Origin: Planctomycetota bacterium
GTDB lineage: Bacteria > Planctomycetota > Phycisphaerae > Phycisphaerales > UBA1924
Direction: 5' to 3'
Assembly (NCBI GenBank): GCA_013285505.1
Contig: CP053450.1
Location: 666,796 to 730,795, forward strand
Length of the DNA stretch: 64,000 nucleotides
Shown one piece after another: positions 10,340 to 19,577 of the stretch. The position numbers and the translations under genes were made by a program. Under the pieces are notes generated by a model. That model saw only the letters and a list, made by a program, of their open reading frames with translations. It had not been told where the DNA came from and ran no database searches. Position 1 is the stretch's first letter. Every line of letters begins with the position of its first letter.

Positions 10340-12340
10340 CTACGCCCCCGGCAGGTACTTCTCCATCCAGTCGTCCTGCCGCAGCACCGCCTCGCGCCCG
10401 CGGCGGGCGTGGGCCTCGCTCCGGCGCTGCGCCTCGCGGAAGAGGCGGTTGACGACCGGGACCCCGCCGATCTCCTCGCCCTTGGTCAGGCGGAGGGCGA
10501 GCGCCCGCAGCTCCTTGGCGTGCTGCAGGACCAACTCGTCCTCGAGCGACACAAAGGTCTGTGCCGAGCCCGGGTCGCCCTGCCGGCCCGCGCGGCCGAT
10601 GAACTGGCGGTCCACCCGCTTGGCGCCGTGCAGCTCGGTAAGGATGACATGCAACCCGCCGGCCTCGCGGGCCGCGTCGTCCAGCAGGATGTCTGTGCCC
10701 CGCCCGGCCATGTTGGTGGCGACGGTGATCGAGGGCTCCCGCCCGGGACCACGCCCGTGCCCGGCCTCGGCGATCAGGCCAGCCTCTTCCTGGTCGTGCA
10801 GCGCGTTGAGCACGGTGTGGGGCAGGCCCCGGTTGGAGAGCCGCTCGGCGAGGAACTCGCTGGCGGCGATCGAGCGCGTGCCCACGAGCATCGGCCTTCC
10901 CGCGGCGTGCAGTTCGGCGATCGAATCGACGATGGCGTTCCACTTGGCCTCAGAGGTGCGGAAGGCCCGCATCGGCATCTGCACGCGGATGAGGGGGCGG
11001 TTGGTCTCGACCACGACCACGGGCCGCGCGTAGACCTTTTCCATCTCGCTGGTCGCGTCCGCCGCCGTGCCGGTCATGCCGCAGAGGAACGGATAAGAGC
11101 GGAAGAACCGCTGGAAGCTCATGCGGGCGAGTGTCTCGCGGTCGGCGGTGACGGTGACGTCTTCTTTGGCCTCGACGGACTGGTGCAGGCCGTGCTCCCA
11201 CGAGCGGTCGGGCAGGAATCGTCCTGTGTACTCATCGACGATCACGACGCGCCCGTCCACGATGTGGTAGTGCTGGCCGTGCCGGTAGCAGTACCTGGCG
11301 ATCAGCGCCTGGCGCACCAGCTCTTCGGCGCGACGGGTGGCCCGCCAGATGGGCTCGCCGGTGGAGACCAGGTCGTCGAACATCTGCTCGAGCCGGTGCT
11401 CGCCGCGACGTTTGAGCTCGGCCTTGCGCTTGACGTGGTCGATCTTGAAGTCGGGCCCCTCGTCCAGCTTTGACGCCAGAGCACTCGCGGTGCGGTAGAC
11501 CTCGGACATCTCGTCTTCCTGGCGAGACCGGGCGATGATCAGCGGCACCACGCCCTCGTCGATGAGCACCGCGTCGGCCTCGTCCACCATGCACGCCTGC
11601 AGCCCCGGCACCAGCGGGCCCGAACCGGTCTGGTTGAGCTGCTGCCTGCCGGCCCAGGCGCTCAGCAGCTGCCCCATGCGGATCTGGTCGCGCAGGTAGT
11701 CGGCGGTGACCTGCTTGGGCGTGCCGTAGATCACGTGCTTGGCGTAGATATCGAACCGAGCGGCCGAGTCCATCTCCTGCTGGATGGCCCCGACGGTGAG
11801 GAGGCAGCGCTCGTAGATCGGGCGCCTGCTCTCGGCGTCTCGTGCGGCGAGGTAGTCGTTGACGGTGAGCACGTGCAGGTGCTTGTGTTTCCACGCGATC
11901 AGCGGTGCCGCGATCGAGCCGGTGAGCGTCTTGCCCTCGCCCGTGAGCATCTCGATGATGCGCCCGTGGTAGAGCGCCGCCAGGGCGCCCTTGAGCTGGA
12001 CGAGGAAGGGCTCCTCGCCCGTGGCACGCCGGGCGACCTCGCGGGTGAGGGCGAGTGCTCGGCGGACCAGCGCGTCGTCCTCGCGGCCGCGGACGAACCG
12101 GTCGCGGACCTCCCGGATCTGTTCGTCGAGTGCCGCCTCGGCGAGGCCGCGGATCGTCGGCGAGAGCTCGTCGCTCAGCCTCGCCTGGGCCATGAGCCAC
12201 GCGGGGCGCGCGCGCAGGTTCTTGGCCTTCACCACGGCCTTGGTGGCCAGCGAGTCGAGGCCCTTGGGGACCTCCGGCTTGCGCCGCCGGCTGCGGACGG
12301 CCTCGTGCAGCGCGTGGTATTTGGTCAGCGCCTGGCTCAT
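10340..12340 (-). CDS. SecA-like accessory translocase ATPase
   Basis: This 666-residue protein is SecA-related but shorter than housekeeping SecA (about 850-1000). The nucleotide-binding core is intact: Walker A MLTGEGKT (131-138), SecA-type NDYLAARDAE (161-170), DEAD-like VDEADAVLIDE (252-262), GMTGTA (421-426), TNMAGRGTDI (542-551) and the FIGRAGRQGDPG region. Between the two RecA-like folds there is a reduced preprotein-crosslinking region. The protein ends soon after the second ATPase fold (DDWMEKYLPG), so the long C-terminal wing/scaffold and the Cys-rich zinc tail are missing or minimal. Its ATG lies 2 nt after the stop of the PqqD-M50-HlyD gene, implying coupled expression. I infer an ATPase devoted to that export cluster, not the general Sec motor. 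Confidence 0.9.
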   Translation of the reverse strand: MSQALTKYHALHEAVRSRRRKPEVPKGLDSLATKAVVKAKNLRARPAWLMAQARLSDELSPTIRGLAEAALDEQIREVRDRFVRGREDDALVRRALALTREVARRATGEEPFLVQLKGALAALYHGRIIEMLTGEGKTLTGSIAAPLIAWKHKHLHVLTVNDYLAARDAESRRPIYERCLLTVGAIQQEMDSAARFDIYAKHVIYGTPKQVTADYLRDQIRMGQLLSAWAGRQQLNQTGSGPLVPGLQACMVDEADAVLIDEGVVPLIIARSRQEDEMSEVYRTASALASKLDEGPDFKIDHVKRKAELKRRGEHRLEQMFDDLVSTGEPIWRATRRAEELVRQALIARYCYRHGQHYHIVDGRVVIVDEYTGRFLPDRSWEHGLHQSVEAKEDVTVTADRETLARMSFQRFFRSYPFLCGMTGTAADATSEMEKVYARPVVVVETNRPLIRVQMPMRAFRTSEAKWNAIVDSIAELHAAGRPMLVGTRSIAASEFLAERLSNRGLPHTVLNALHDQEEAGLIAEAGHGRGPGREPSITVATNMAGRGTDILLDDAAREAGGLHVILTELHGAKRVDRQFIGRAGRQGDPGSAQTFVSLEDELVLQHAKELRALALRLTKGEEIGGVPVVNRLFREAQRRSEAHARRGREAVLRQDDWMEKYLPGA

Positions 12341-12342
12341 GT

Positions 12343-14511
12343 CTAGATGTTCACCTTGCCCTGCACCAGCTTGTGCAGCCGGTCGAGCCACTGGACGAGC
12401 AGCGGCTTGTCGGGCAGCGTGAACCGCAGCTTGGCCCGCTCTCCGGGGAGCCCGAGCCACTCGCCCTCGCCGGCGTCGCTGAGGCGTAGGTACATCTTCA
12501 GCTGCGGGTCTTTGGCGAGCATGCTCGACTGCTCGTCCTGGCCGGTCTCGACCTGGCCGCCGCCCTGGGCGCTAAACGACGCGTGCGGCAGCTCGCGGCC
12601 CAGCGGCTGGATGCTCACGATCTCCGCCGGCAGCGCGTCCTGCACCCGCGAGAGCAGGCGGACCTCGGACTTAAAGTTCTTGGAGCCCAGCGCCGTCGGC
12701 CACGCGGCCTCACGCTGATCGAGCAGCGCGACGATCCGAAGGTCGTCGGGGTCGATCACCTGGCAGGCCGCGGAGCCCTGCTCGACGTAGCGTCCGACGA
12801 GCAACTCGGGGTCCTGCCCGACCACCGTGCCGTCACGCGGTGCGCGCACGACGAGCTTCTCGAGGCGCTCCTGCAGGTACACGAGCTGTTCGTCGAGGGC
12901 GTGCAGGCTCTCGCGGGCGATCTGTGCCTCGGCCTGCCGGTCGTTGCCGAGCGCCCGCTGCTCGACGGCGCGGGCCTCGGAGATCTTGGCGTTGAGCTGG
13001 GCCAGGCGGGAGACCATCTGGTCGTTGGAGCAGGTCACCAGCGGGTCGCCCTCGCGGACGACATCGCCGATCCGCACGTGGGCGGTCTCGACGAACCCGG
13101 CGGTGCCGAAGAAGACGCCGGGGTCCTCCACGCTCTCGACCACGCCCGAGGCGCGGCGGTGGTCGGGGAAGGGGATCATGCCCAGGAAGCCCCCGCCGAT
13201 CGCGAAGCTCGCGAGGCTGATCGCGATCACGCGGGCCCGGCAGTCGGCGATGTTGTTGCCCGTCGCGAGCCAGTGGACGAACTTGCCGATGGGCAGCACG
13301 AACCACATGCCGGCGGTCCAGATCGCCAGCACCAGCCCGAGGGCGAAGAGCCTGCCCATCACCGCCAGCGTGATGGAGACGAACAGGAACACGCGGTAGC
13401 ACATGGCCCCGATGCCGTAGAGCACGAGGATGGTCGCTTCGGAGCGCGAGCTGGTCGGGGGCGTCTCGTTCTTGAGGCGGTAGACGTGGACCTTCCAGAG
13501 ATACTGGAGCATCTTCATCGACCGCTGCATGAGGTTGGGAACCTCGAGCAGGTCGGACAGGATGAAGTAGCCGTCGAACCGCATGAGCGGGTTGGCGTTG
13601 AACAGGATCGTGCTGAGGCTCGCGGTGAACATCGCGTTGTAGGCGATCTGCCGGACGAGCGAGCCGTCGGCGGAGCTCTTCCACACCAGCGCCGCCGCGC
13701 CCGCGACGGCGAGCTCAAAGATCATGCCGCCCGCGCCGACGGCCATCCGTTTCCACTTGCTCGGCAGTGCCCACGCCGAGGAGGCGTCCACATAGGGCGC
13801 AGGGAACAGCACCAGCAGCATGAACCCGAACTCGGGCACCTGCCCCCCGTAGCGTTTGCAGATCACGCCGTGCCCGGTCTCGTGGATGCCCTTGGTGACG
13901 ATGAAGACGACGATGAGCCATCCCCAGTTGGCCGGGGCGATCACCGAGTCAACGCCGCTGGCCAGCGTCTCCCACTCGGGCAGCACCGACCCGAGGCAGT
14001 AGATCATGAACAGGAGCCACGCCAGGAAGCCCCAGCGGTTGAGCACCGGGCGGAACAGCGGCTCGACCCAGCTCAGGTACTTGTCCGGGTTAAAGACCCG
14101 GATCTTGAAGTACATGATGCCGATGGCCTGCTGCGTGGCTTTCTGCTTGGTGCGCTCGCGTCCGCGCTGGAGGAGCTGCTCGGTCTCCGGCGCGACGTCG
14201 GCCGCGAGGAGGTTGGAGTTGTAGAGCTGCGTGATGAGTTGGATGGCCTCGCCCTGCGTGGGGGCCGCGTCGCCGTGGCGTTCGAGGACGATCTTCCAGA
14301 TCTCCTCGATGGTGCGCTGTCCGTCGAAGAGCCCGACGAACTCGTGGGCGATCGGGTTGAGCCGGTAGAACTGGTTGCTGGAGGGGTCGCGGACGACGTG
14401 CCAGCGGCGGCCGCGGTAGAACTGCCGCGTGATCTGCACGTGCGGGCGCAGCCGGGGCTTCATCGCGCGGACGCGGTGCCAGAAGGGGGAGAATGTTGGG
14501 CGTTCGGCCAT
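12343..14511 (-). CDS. PqqD-like / M50-like metallopeptidase / HlyD hybrid membrane protein
   Basis: A 722-residue protein joining three modules. Residues about 25-105 resemble PqqD-like winged helices, which in other systems bind peptide substrates (WHVVRDPSSNQFYRLNPIAHEFVGLFDG is typical, read in part). About 160-440 is a multi-pass M50/site-2-protease-like domain with HETGH at 210-214 and the second metal motif NANPLMRFDG at 305-314. About 455-610 is a HlyD/biotinyl-lipoyl adaptor with a coiled-coil hairpin (GFVETAHVRIGDVVREGDPL, then APRDGTVVGQDPELLVGRYV). It sits between the adaptor gene (92 bp upstream) and the secA-like gene (2 nt downstream). I infer an inner-membrane hub that recognises and perhaps cleaves an exported polypeptide. 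Whether the peptidase is active is not shown. Confidence 0.88.
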   Translation of the reverse strand: MAERPTFSPFWHRVRAMKPRLRPHVQITRQFYRGRRWHVVRDPSSNQFYRLNPIAHEFVGLFDGQRTIEEIWKIVLERHGDAAPTQGEAIQLITQLYNSNLLAADVAPETEQLLQRGRERTKQKATQQAIGIMYFKIRVFNPDKYLSWVEPLFRPVLNRWGFLAWLLFMIYCLGSVLPEWETLASGVDSVIAPANWGWLIVVFIVTKGIHETGHGVICKRYGGQVPEFGFMLLVLFPAPYVDASSAWALPSKWKRMAVGAGGMIFELAVAGAAALVWKSSADGSLVRQIAYNAMFTASLSTILFNANPLMRFDGYFILSDLLEVPNLMQRSMKMLQYLWKVHVYRLKNETPPTSSRSEATILVLYGIGAMCYRVFLFVSITLAVMGRLFALGLVLAIWTAGMWFVLPIGKFVHWLATGNNIADCRARVIAISLASFAIGGGFLGMIPFPDHRRASGVVESVEDPGVFFGTAGFVETAHVRIGDVVREGDPLVTCSNDQMVSRLAQLNAKISEARAVEQRALGNDRQAEAQIARESLHALDEQLVYLQERLEKLVVRAPRDGTVVGQDPELLVGRYVEQGSAACQVIDPDDLRIVALLDQREAAWPTALGSKNFKSEVRLLSRVQDALPAEIVSIQPLGRELPHASFSAQGGGQVETGQDEQSSMLAKDPQLKMYLRLSDAGEGEWLGLPGERAKLRFTLPDKPLLVQWLDRLHKLVQGKVNI

Positions 14512-14603
14512 AGTGCGGGCACCGTTGCGTTCGGAGTGTCGGGTGTTGGCCCGTGGGTGTCGGTTCGGTCGGCGTCAACGCTCGCGGAGCGTCCCGGGCG
14601 TGC

Positions 14604-17600
14604 TTACCACCACAGCCACAGCCGCAGTGTGTCCCTGATTCGCCGCGTGCCGATATCCAGCAGGCTGCGCTTGCCGGTGTTGAACTTGGCGATGCCCTCC
14701 ATGCCGGGCCGCATCCACGCCGCCCCGTCGTCGAGCGTCGCGCGGACCTCGAAGGCGTTCCGCCGCTCGGCGTCCGGCGCCGCCAGCGGCACGATCCGTT
14801 CGAGCGTGAAGTCAAACTGCCTGCCGGGGTACGCCTTGGTCGCGAGCTGACCCGTCGTGATCTCTTCGCCGGCATCGCGGATCAGCGCGATGTCCTGATC
14901 GCTCACCTGCGCCACGATCCGCATCGTCTCGAGCGGGGCGATCGCGTACATCGGCTGACCGAGCTTGACCGACGCCCCGATCATGTCGCGGAGGTCGCCC
15001 TCGATGATCGTGCCGTTGATCGGCGACCGGATGGTGGCCTTCTCGATGAGCACGTCGTAGAGCTCGATGCTCGCGCGGGCCTGGTCGATCTGGGCCGCAG
15101 CCTGCTTGTACTCGTCCAGCTTGCTCGCAGCCAGCGCCGAGTCGGCGCGCTTGGTCGCCTCGTTGAGCTTGTTGGCCGCCTCGAGCCGCTGGAGCCGCAG
15201 CTCTGTCGTGTCGAGCTCGGCGATGACCTGCCCGGCCGTGACCTTCGCTCCTGACTCGATGCCCTCGGGCACCGCCGCGATCTGGCCCTCGAACGGCACG
15301 CTGACCGTCCGCCGCTCGACCGCCTGCAGCGTCGCCGGCGCCTCAATCCTGTATTCCACCCGCACAAGGATCACCGCCAGCATCAGGAGCGTCGCGACCG
15401 CCAGCCCCAGCTTCCACACCGTGTGCTTGGTGCCGACGATCCACGACCCCGCCTTGAGCGTCGCGTCGTAGGACCGCAGCGCCAGGTTGCGGTCATCGCT
15501 CCGCCGCAGGCTCAGCACCGGAGCGATCAGATCCATCGTGCTCTGCAAAAGCTCCAGCATGGCCAGATCAATGCGGCCCTCGCCGGTCGATTCGATGGTC
15601 AGCACGCCGGTGACGTCCTCACCCACCCGCATGGGCAGCGAGGCGACCTTCATCTTCGCATCGCCCGTCGCCAGCTCGCGGTGGGCGTGGGTGATCGCCT
15701 GCGAGAGCAAGACGTCGGCCTCCTCACCCTCGCGCATCGCCCGCTCGGGCGGCTGGGGGAAGAGCACCGGCTGGTCCTGGTCGTAGCACTCGTCCATCGC
15801 CGCTTCGAGCTTCTGCACCATCGACATGCGGCGGTCGACGTTCTCGGTGTCGCTGATCGCCACCGTCTTCACCGTCACACCCTCGCCGCGACGCCCGAGC
15901 CCCTTGGCCCAGCCGATCGCGACGCGGTCGGCACCGAGCTGGCGCGAGAGGTCGTTGACAAGCTGCAGGCACGCGCCCTTGAAGTTGGGCGAGGTGTTGA
16001 TCGCCGCGATCAGGCGTGTGGCCAGATCCAGCGCCGCCCCCGCGGCCTGAGTCCGCTTGAGCATCTGCCCGGCCGCGTGCCCGTGCACATAGCCGCACAT
16101 CAATTCGACGAGCGCAACCGTCGTCTGCAGCGCCTGCTGCGAACGGCTGTCGAGCACCAGCGTGATCGCGTGCCGCACGTTCACCGGCGACTCGCCCGAC
16201 GCCAGCAGCGGCACCGCGACGAGGTAGCCCTTGTGCCCCGCCTCATAGAACGTCGTCTGCTCCTCGATGCCGAAGATCGCAGGCTTGTTGCCCACCAGCG
16301 CCTCGCGCACCGCGGCCTTGCACTCCTGGAAGTGCTCGACCTGCGACTCGTTGACCGGCTGGCCGATGCCGCCCCGGTCGTTGAGCAGCGGCCAGACCGC
16401 CAGCGGCCGGGGCTCGACCTCGCCCCCGCGGTCGTCGTCGGTCGAGCCGGCGACATACAGCACCGTCTGCCGCGACCCGCTCGCCCAGGCGAGCACCGCG
16501 AGCAGACGCATCAGAAAGGCACGGTCGTCCGGCGCGGGCGAGGTCAGCTCGGCGACGACGCGCTGCCAGCCCGGCGCCCGCAGTTTCGACAGATCGATCA
16601 CCGCTGCTCCTCCGAAGGCCCGCCCGCGTCCGCCGCGGCCAGCCGCCTTGCTCTCATCGATGCCCGCCGCCCCGGCCTCCGTCGCCCGCCCCGGGTCCAC
16701 GATCGAGTCCTGCCAGCGTTCCGGCGGTTCGGTGAACCGCACCCAGCAGTTCACGCCGGGCACCAGCCCGATCGCGTTGTCCATCTCCACACGCACCCGG
16801 CGCGTCCCGCTCCCCGCGTCGGCGGTGGGGGCCACCTGGATCACACGGGCCTCGTAGACCCGCTCGGCGACGTCTTCCTGCAGCAGCACCCACGCCCGGC
16901 TGTCCGGCGCGATGTCCTGGGAGAGAATGATCGACGTCGGGGCCGGCACGTCGATCCACAGCGGATCGACCGAGACCACCCGCACCACCGGCTCCCCTTC
17001 GCGGATCGACTGGCCCTTGTCCACGTGCACGATGTCCACGACACCGTTGAACGGCGCGCGCAGACTGAGCTTGGCCACCCTCGCCTCGGCGCGGGAGGCC
17101 TGCAGATCCGAGAGCACCTGATTGAGCAGCGCCAGATCAAGGTCGATCTTGGCGGTGTCGCGGGCCAGGCGTGCCCGGTCCACCTCGAGCGGGCTGCTCG
17201 CGCCCTTGTCGAAGCTGTCGGCCTGCCGCTGGTACTCGATCTCCGCCAGGTCGGCCTGCGCTCGGGCGCGGTCCACCGGCAACTCCGTGTCGGCCCGGGC
17301 CCTCTGGAATGTGGCCTCGGCCACGTCCTCGCTGTCGTCACCGCGCACGAGCAGGTCGCCCTCGCGGACCTGCTGGCCCGCCGTCACGACCACCTCGAAG
17401 ACGCTGGTCGAGAGCGAGAAGCCCATCAGCGCGTCCTTGCTCGGCTTGACCACCGCCCGCTCGCCGAACGACGCCATCGCCGCCAGACGCGAGGCCTTCT
17501 CGGCCTGCGTCAGGGCTTCGGCCCGCCCTGGTTGAGACTCGGTCTGTCCTGAGGCCGCCGAACCGAGCAGCAAGCTCACGCTCACCACCGCGATCGGCAA

Positions 17601-17648
17601 GGCCACAACGCACCGCCCCACGTTTTTCACGTCAGGTCCCTTCTTCAT
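14604..17648 (-). CDS. Double HlyD/RND adaptor with central GAF domain
   Basis: The frame encodes 1014 residues. Residues 1-349 form a periplasmic adaptor of RND/HlyD type: signal peptide (VVALPIAVVSVSLLLGSAASG), lipoyl half, long coiled coil, then APFNGVVDIVHVDKGQSIREG. Residues 350-1014 form a second unit: a soluble N-terminal region, a GAF-like domain (about 540-715), a membrane helix (746-763) and a HlyD domain (to about 1000, with SPINGTIIEGDLRD). In topology the first half needs export while GAF domains are usually cytoplasmic, so one chain is awkward. At residue 350 a GTG with a strong ribosome-binding site occurs, so this may be two genes merged by an indel. The start ATG 17648 lies 5 nt after TATACT. 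Confidence 0.82.
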   Translation of the reverse strand: MKKGPDVKNVGRCVVALPIAVVSVSLLLGSAASGQTESQPGRAEALTQAEKASRLAAMASFGERAVVKPSKDALMGFSLSTSVFEVVVTAGQQVREGDLLVRGDDSEDVAEATFQRARADTELPVDRARAQADLAEIEYQRQADSFDKGASSPLEVDRARLARDTAKIDLDLALLNQVLSDLQASRAEARVAKLSLRAPFNGVVDIVHVDKGQSIREGEPVVRVVSVDPLWIDVPAPTSIILSQDIAPDSRAWVLLQEDVAERVYEARVIQVAPTADAGSGTRRVRVEMDNAIGLVPGVNCWVRFTEPPERWQDSIVDPGRATEAGAAGIDESKAAGRGGRGRAFGGAAVIDLSKLRAPGWQRVVAELTSPAPDDRAFLMRLLAVLAWASGSRQTVLYVAGSTDDDRGGEVEPRPLAVWPLLNDRGGIGQPVNESQVEHFQECKAAVREALVGNKPAIFGIEEQTTFYEAGHKGYLVAVPLLASGESPVNVRHAITLVLDSRSQQALQTTVALVELMCGYVHGHAAGQMLKRTQAAGAALDLATRLIAAINTSPNFKGACLQLVNDLSRQLGADRVAIGWAKGLGRRGEGVTVKTVAISDTENVDRRMSMVQKLEAAMDECYDQDQPVLFPQPPERAMREGEEADVLLSQAITHAHRELATGDAKMKVASLPMRVGEDVTGVLTIESTGEGRIDLAMLELLQSTMDLIAPVLSLRRSDDRNLALRSYDATLKAGSWIVGTKHTVWKLGLAVATLLMLAVILVRVEYRIEAPATLQAVERRTVSVPFEGQIAAVPEGIESGAKVTAGQVIAELDTTELRLQRLEAANKLNEATKRADSALAASKLDEYKQAAAQIDQARASIELYDVLIEKATIRSPINGTIIEGDLRDMIGASVKLGQPMYAIAPLETMRIVAQVSDQDIALIRDAGEEITTGQLATKAYPGRQFDFTLERIVPLAAPDAERRNAFEVRATLDDGAAWMRPGMEGIAKFNTGKRSLLDIGTRRIRDTLRLWLWW
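16599..16613 (-). promoter_or_regulatory. Internal ribosome-binding site and GTG start inside the adaptor frame
   Basis: On the minus strand GGAGGA is followed after 6 nt by GTG (16601-16599), which opens VIDLSKLRAPGW, a plausible N-terminus for a separate GAF-HlyD protein of 665 residues. The GTG overlaps a TGA one base later, the GTGA arrangement usual at coupled gene junctions. Confidence 0.6.
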
Positions 17649-17952
17649 GCACGAGTATAGAAAGGTGCCCGACCGCCCCACGCTCCAGGCGCGAGGCCGG
17701 TCAAACATCCTGGGCCCGGGGCCAGCTCCCACGAGCCCCTCTCCCGGCCGCCGCACCGGCCATCAGGCCGGATCGTCCGAGAGCATCGCCCGCAAGCGGG
17801 GGGCGGACGGGCTCTCCGACCGCCCACCATACGCACCCCGATCCCCCCGGTTCCGCGCCCGGCCGCCGGGGTTGCCCCGGTCTGTGCCAAAGCTATCGTT
17901 CCCTCCCGGCTCCACCCAATCACGAGCCGAACCCGAGAAGGAGCTCGTCACC
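17649..17952. other. Divergent intergenic region between the adaptor and DegT genes
   Basis: These 304 bp separate two divergent genes. On the minus strand TATACT (17659-17654) lies 5 nt before the adaptor ATG, consistent with a near-leaderless transcript. On the plus strand AAGGAG (17937-17942) precedes the DegT ATG. The rest is GC-rich with no gene, repeat or convincing -35 element that I can see. Confidence 0.55.
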
Positions 17953-19120
17953 ATGCCCACCACCACCGCCAAGGCCACCCTCGCGATCGACGGCGGCGAC
18001 CCGGTCAGCCCGACCATGGTCCCCTTCATGAAGCCCCAGCTCCACCGCGAGGACATCGACGCCGCCCACGCGGTGCTCGAGTCGGGCATGCTCCGCGCCG
18101 CCGGCCGGTGCGCCGAGCTCGAAGAACGCTTCGCCGCCCTCTCCGACGCCAAGCACGGCCTCACCTGCTCCAACGGCACCACAGCCCTCCAGCTGGCCTA
18201 CGGAGCCCTCTTCAAGCCCGGCGACGAGATCCTCGTCCCCGCCTGGACCTACATCGCCACCGCCAGCATGCTCGTCGCCGGCGGCCTCGTGCCCGTCTTC
18301 GTCGACTGCCTCGAGGACACCTTCCAGATCGACCCCGCCGACGCCGCCAAGAAGATCACCCCCAAGACCCGCGGCATCGCGGCCACCCACCTCTACGGCT
18401 GCCCGGTCGATATCGACGCCCTGCAGGCCCTCGCGACCAAGCACGACCTCAAGGTCGTCTACGACGCCGCCCAGGCCCACCTCTCCCGCTACGACGGCAA
18501 AGGCATCGGCGCCTTCGGCGACGTTGTCACCTACTCCTTCTACGCCACCAAGAACCTCGGCACCGGCGAGGGCGGCCTGGTCACCACCAACTGCGACACA
18601 CTCGCCCGCGACATCGCCCTGCTCCGCTCCCACGGCGAGACCGACAAATACCTCCACGAGCGCATCGGCTTCAACTACCGCATGAACGACATCACCGGCG
18701 CGATCGGCTGCTCCCGCCTCGATCGCCTGCCCGACGAAACCGCCGCCCGCCAGGCCGCGGCCAGGCGATTCGACGCGATCCTCGCCGACATCGACGGCCT
18801 CGAGGCCCCGACCGTGACGCCCAAGGCCGAGGCCGCGTGGCACCTCTACACGGTGAAGCTCGACCCCGCCAGGTTCACCTGCACCCGCGACCAGTTCATC
18901 GACGCGGCTCAAGGCCGAGGGCGTGCCCACCGCGGTCCACTACCCGCGAGCGACGGTCGATCAGCCGGCCCTGGCCGAGTGGAACAAGCACGACACCCCG
19001 ATCTCCAGCGGCCTGTCGCAGCGGGTGTTCAGCCTGCCCATGCACCACGCACTGACCGACGAGCACTTCGAGATCATCGGGGCGGCGCTGAACAAGGTCG
19101 CCAGCGCCTACCGGGCCTGA
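17953..19120 (+). CDS. DegT/DnrJ/EryC1/StrS-family PLP aminotransferase (one frame break)
   Basis: After correction this is a 388-residue PLP-dependent aminotransferase of the sugar aminotransferase type. Seen are PFMKPQLHREDIDAAHAVLESG at the start (read in part), the cofactor region CSNGTTALQLAYGAL, YDAAQAHLSRYDGKGIGAFGD and the PLP-lysine segment SFYATKNLGTGEGG. The frame shifts +1 near 18907, between DQFIDA and LKAEGVPTAVHYPRA; the C-terminus then reads normally to 19120. Enzymes of this family aminate keto-sugars for polysaccharide or secondary-metabolite synthesis; the precise substrate cannot be told. AAGGAG lies 10 nt before the ATG. No sugar operon adjoins it directly, and the following gene is convergent, 8 bp away. 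Confidence 0.88.
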
Positions 19121-19128
19121 CCGTGACA

Positions 19129-19572
19129 TCACGCGGATGAACGGGGTGCGCGCGCAGTGGTGAACGCCGGCTTGTGCATCTTCGCGCGCAACCAGTTGAG
19201 CCCCTGCCGCACCCGCTCGCGGCGGCCCAGCCAGCGGATGAACCGCCGCTTGCCGGGAAACTCCAGCAGCATCAGCCCGACGACGATCGTCAGGACGCCC
19301 TGCCCCGGCAGGGCGAGCATCGCGAAGCCGGCCGCGATCAGCGCGAGCCCGAGGCCGCTCTTGATGATCCGCAACGACCACCGGACCAGCGGGTGGTGTT
19401 TGCCCCACGCCGGCACCCAGCCCTCGTCCCTCGCAAAGTAATCCCGCGGCAGCGCGGCCACGAGCCAGGGCAGGGCGATCAGGCTCCCCACAAACGTCAC
19501 CACCGAGAGCCCACCGAGAGCCCAGAGGATGGTGCTGTTGCTGTCAAGCCAGGCGCGGGCGGTCTCGAGCAT
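19129..19572 (-). CDS. Small membrane protein, PGPGW-like
   Basis: A 147-residue inner-membrane protein with three or four hydrophobic segments: ILWALGGLSVVTFVGSLIAL, a long region around IIKSGLGLALIAAGFAMLAL, and VLTIVVGLMLL. The turn LPGQGVLTIVVGLMLLEFPG resembles the PGPGW family of putative transmembrane proteins, whose function is unknown. The C-terminus is basic (GRRERVRQGLNWLRAKMHK) and probably cytoplasmic. It begins 5 bp after the manA stop, so translation is probably coupled to manA. The link with mannose metabolism is positional only. Confidence 0.72.
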   Translation of the reverse strand: MLETARAWLDSNSTILWALGGLSVVTFVGSLIALPWLVAALPRDYFARDEGWVPAWGKHHPLVRWSLRIIKSGLGLALIAAGFAMLALPGQGVLTIVVGLMLLEFPGKRRFIRWLGRRERVRQGLNWLRAKMHKPAFTTARAPRSSA

Positions 19573-19577
19573 GCCGA

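Noticed and set aside
12583..14850. Plus-strand frame of 755 codons opposite the PqqD-M50-HlyD gene
   Set aside because: It is the antisense shadow of a high-GC gene; composition is His/Asp/Arg/Gly-rich with no domain, and the minus strand has clear motifs.
15423..17552. Plus-strand frame of 709 codons opposite the adaptor gene
   Set aside because: Arg/His/Asp-rich shadow with no recognisable domain.
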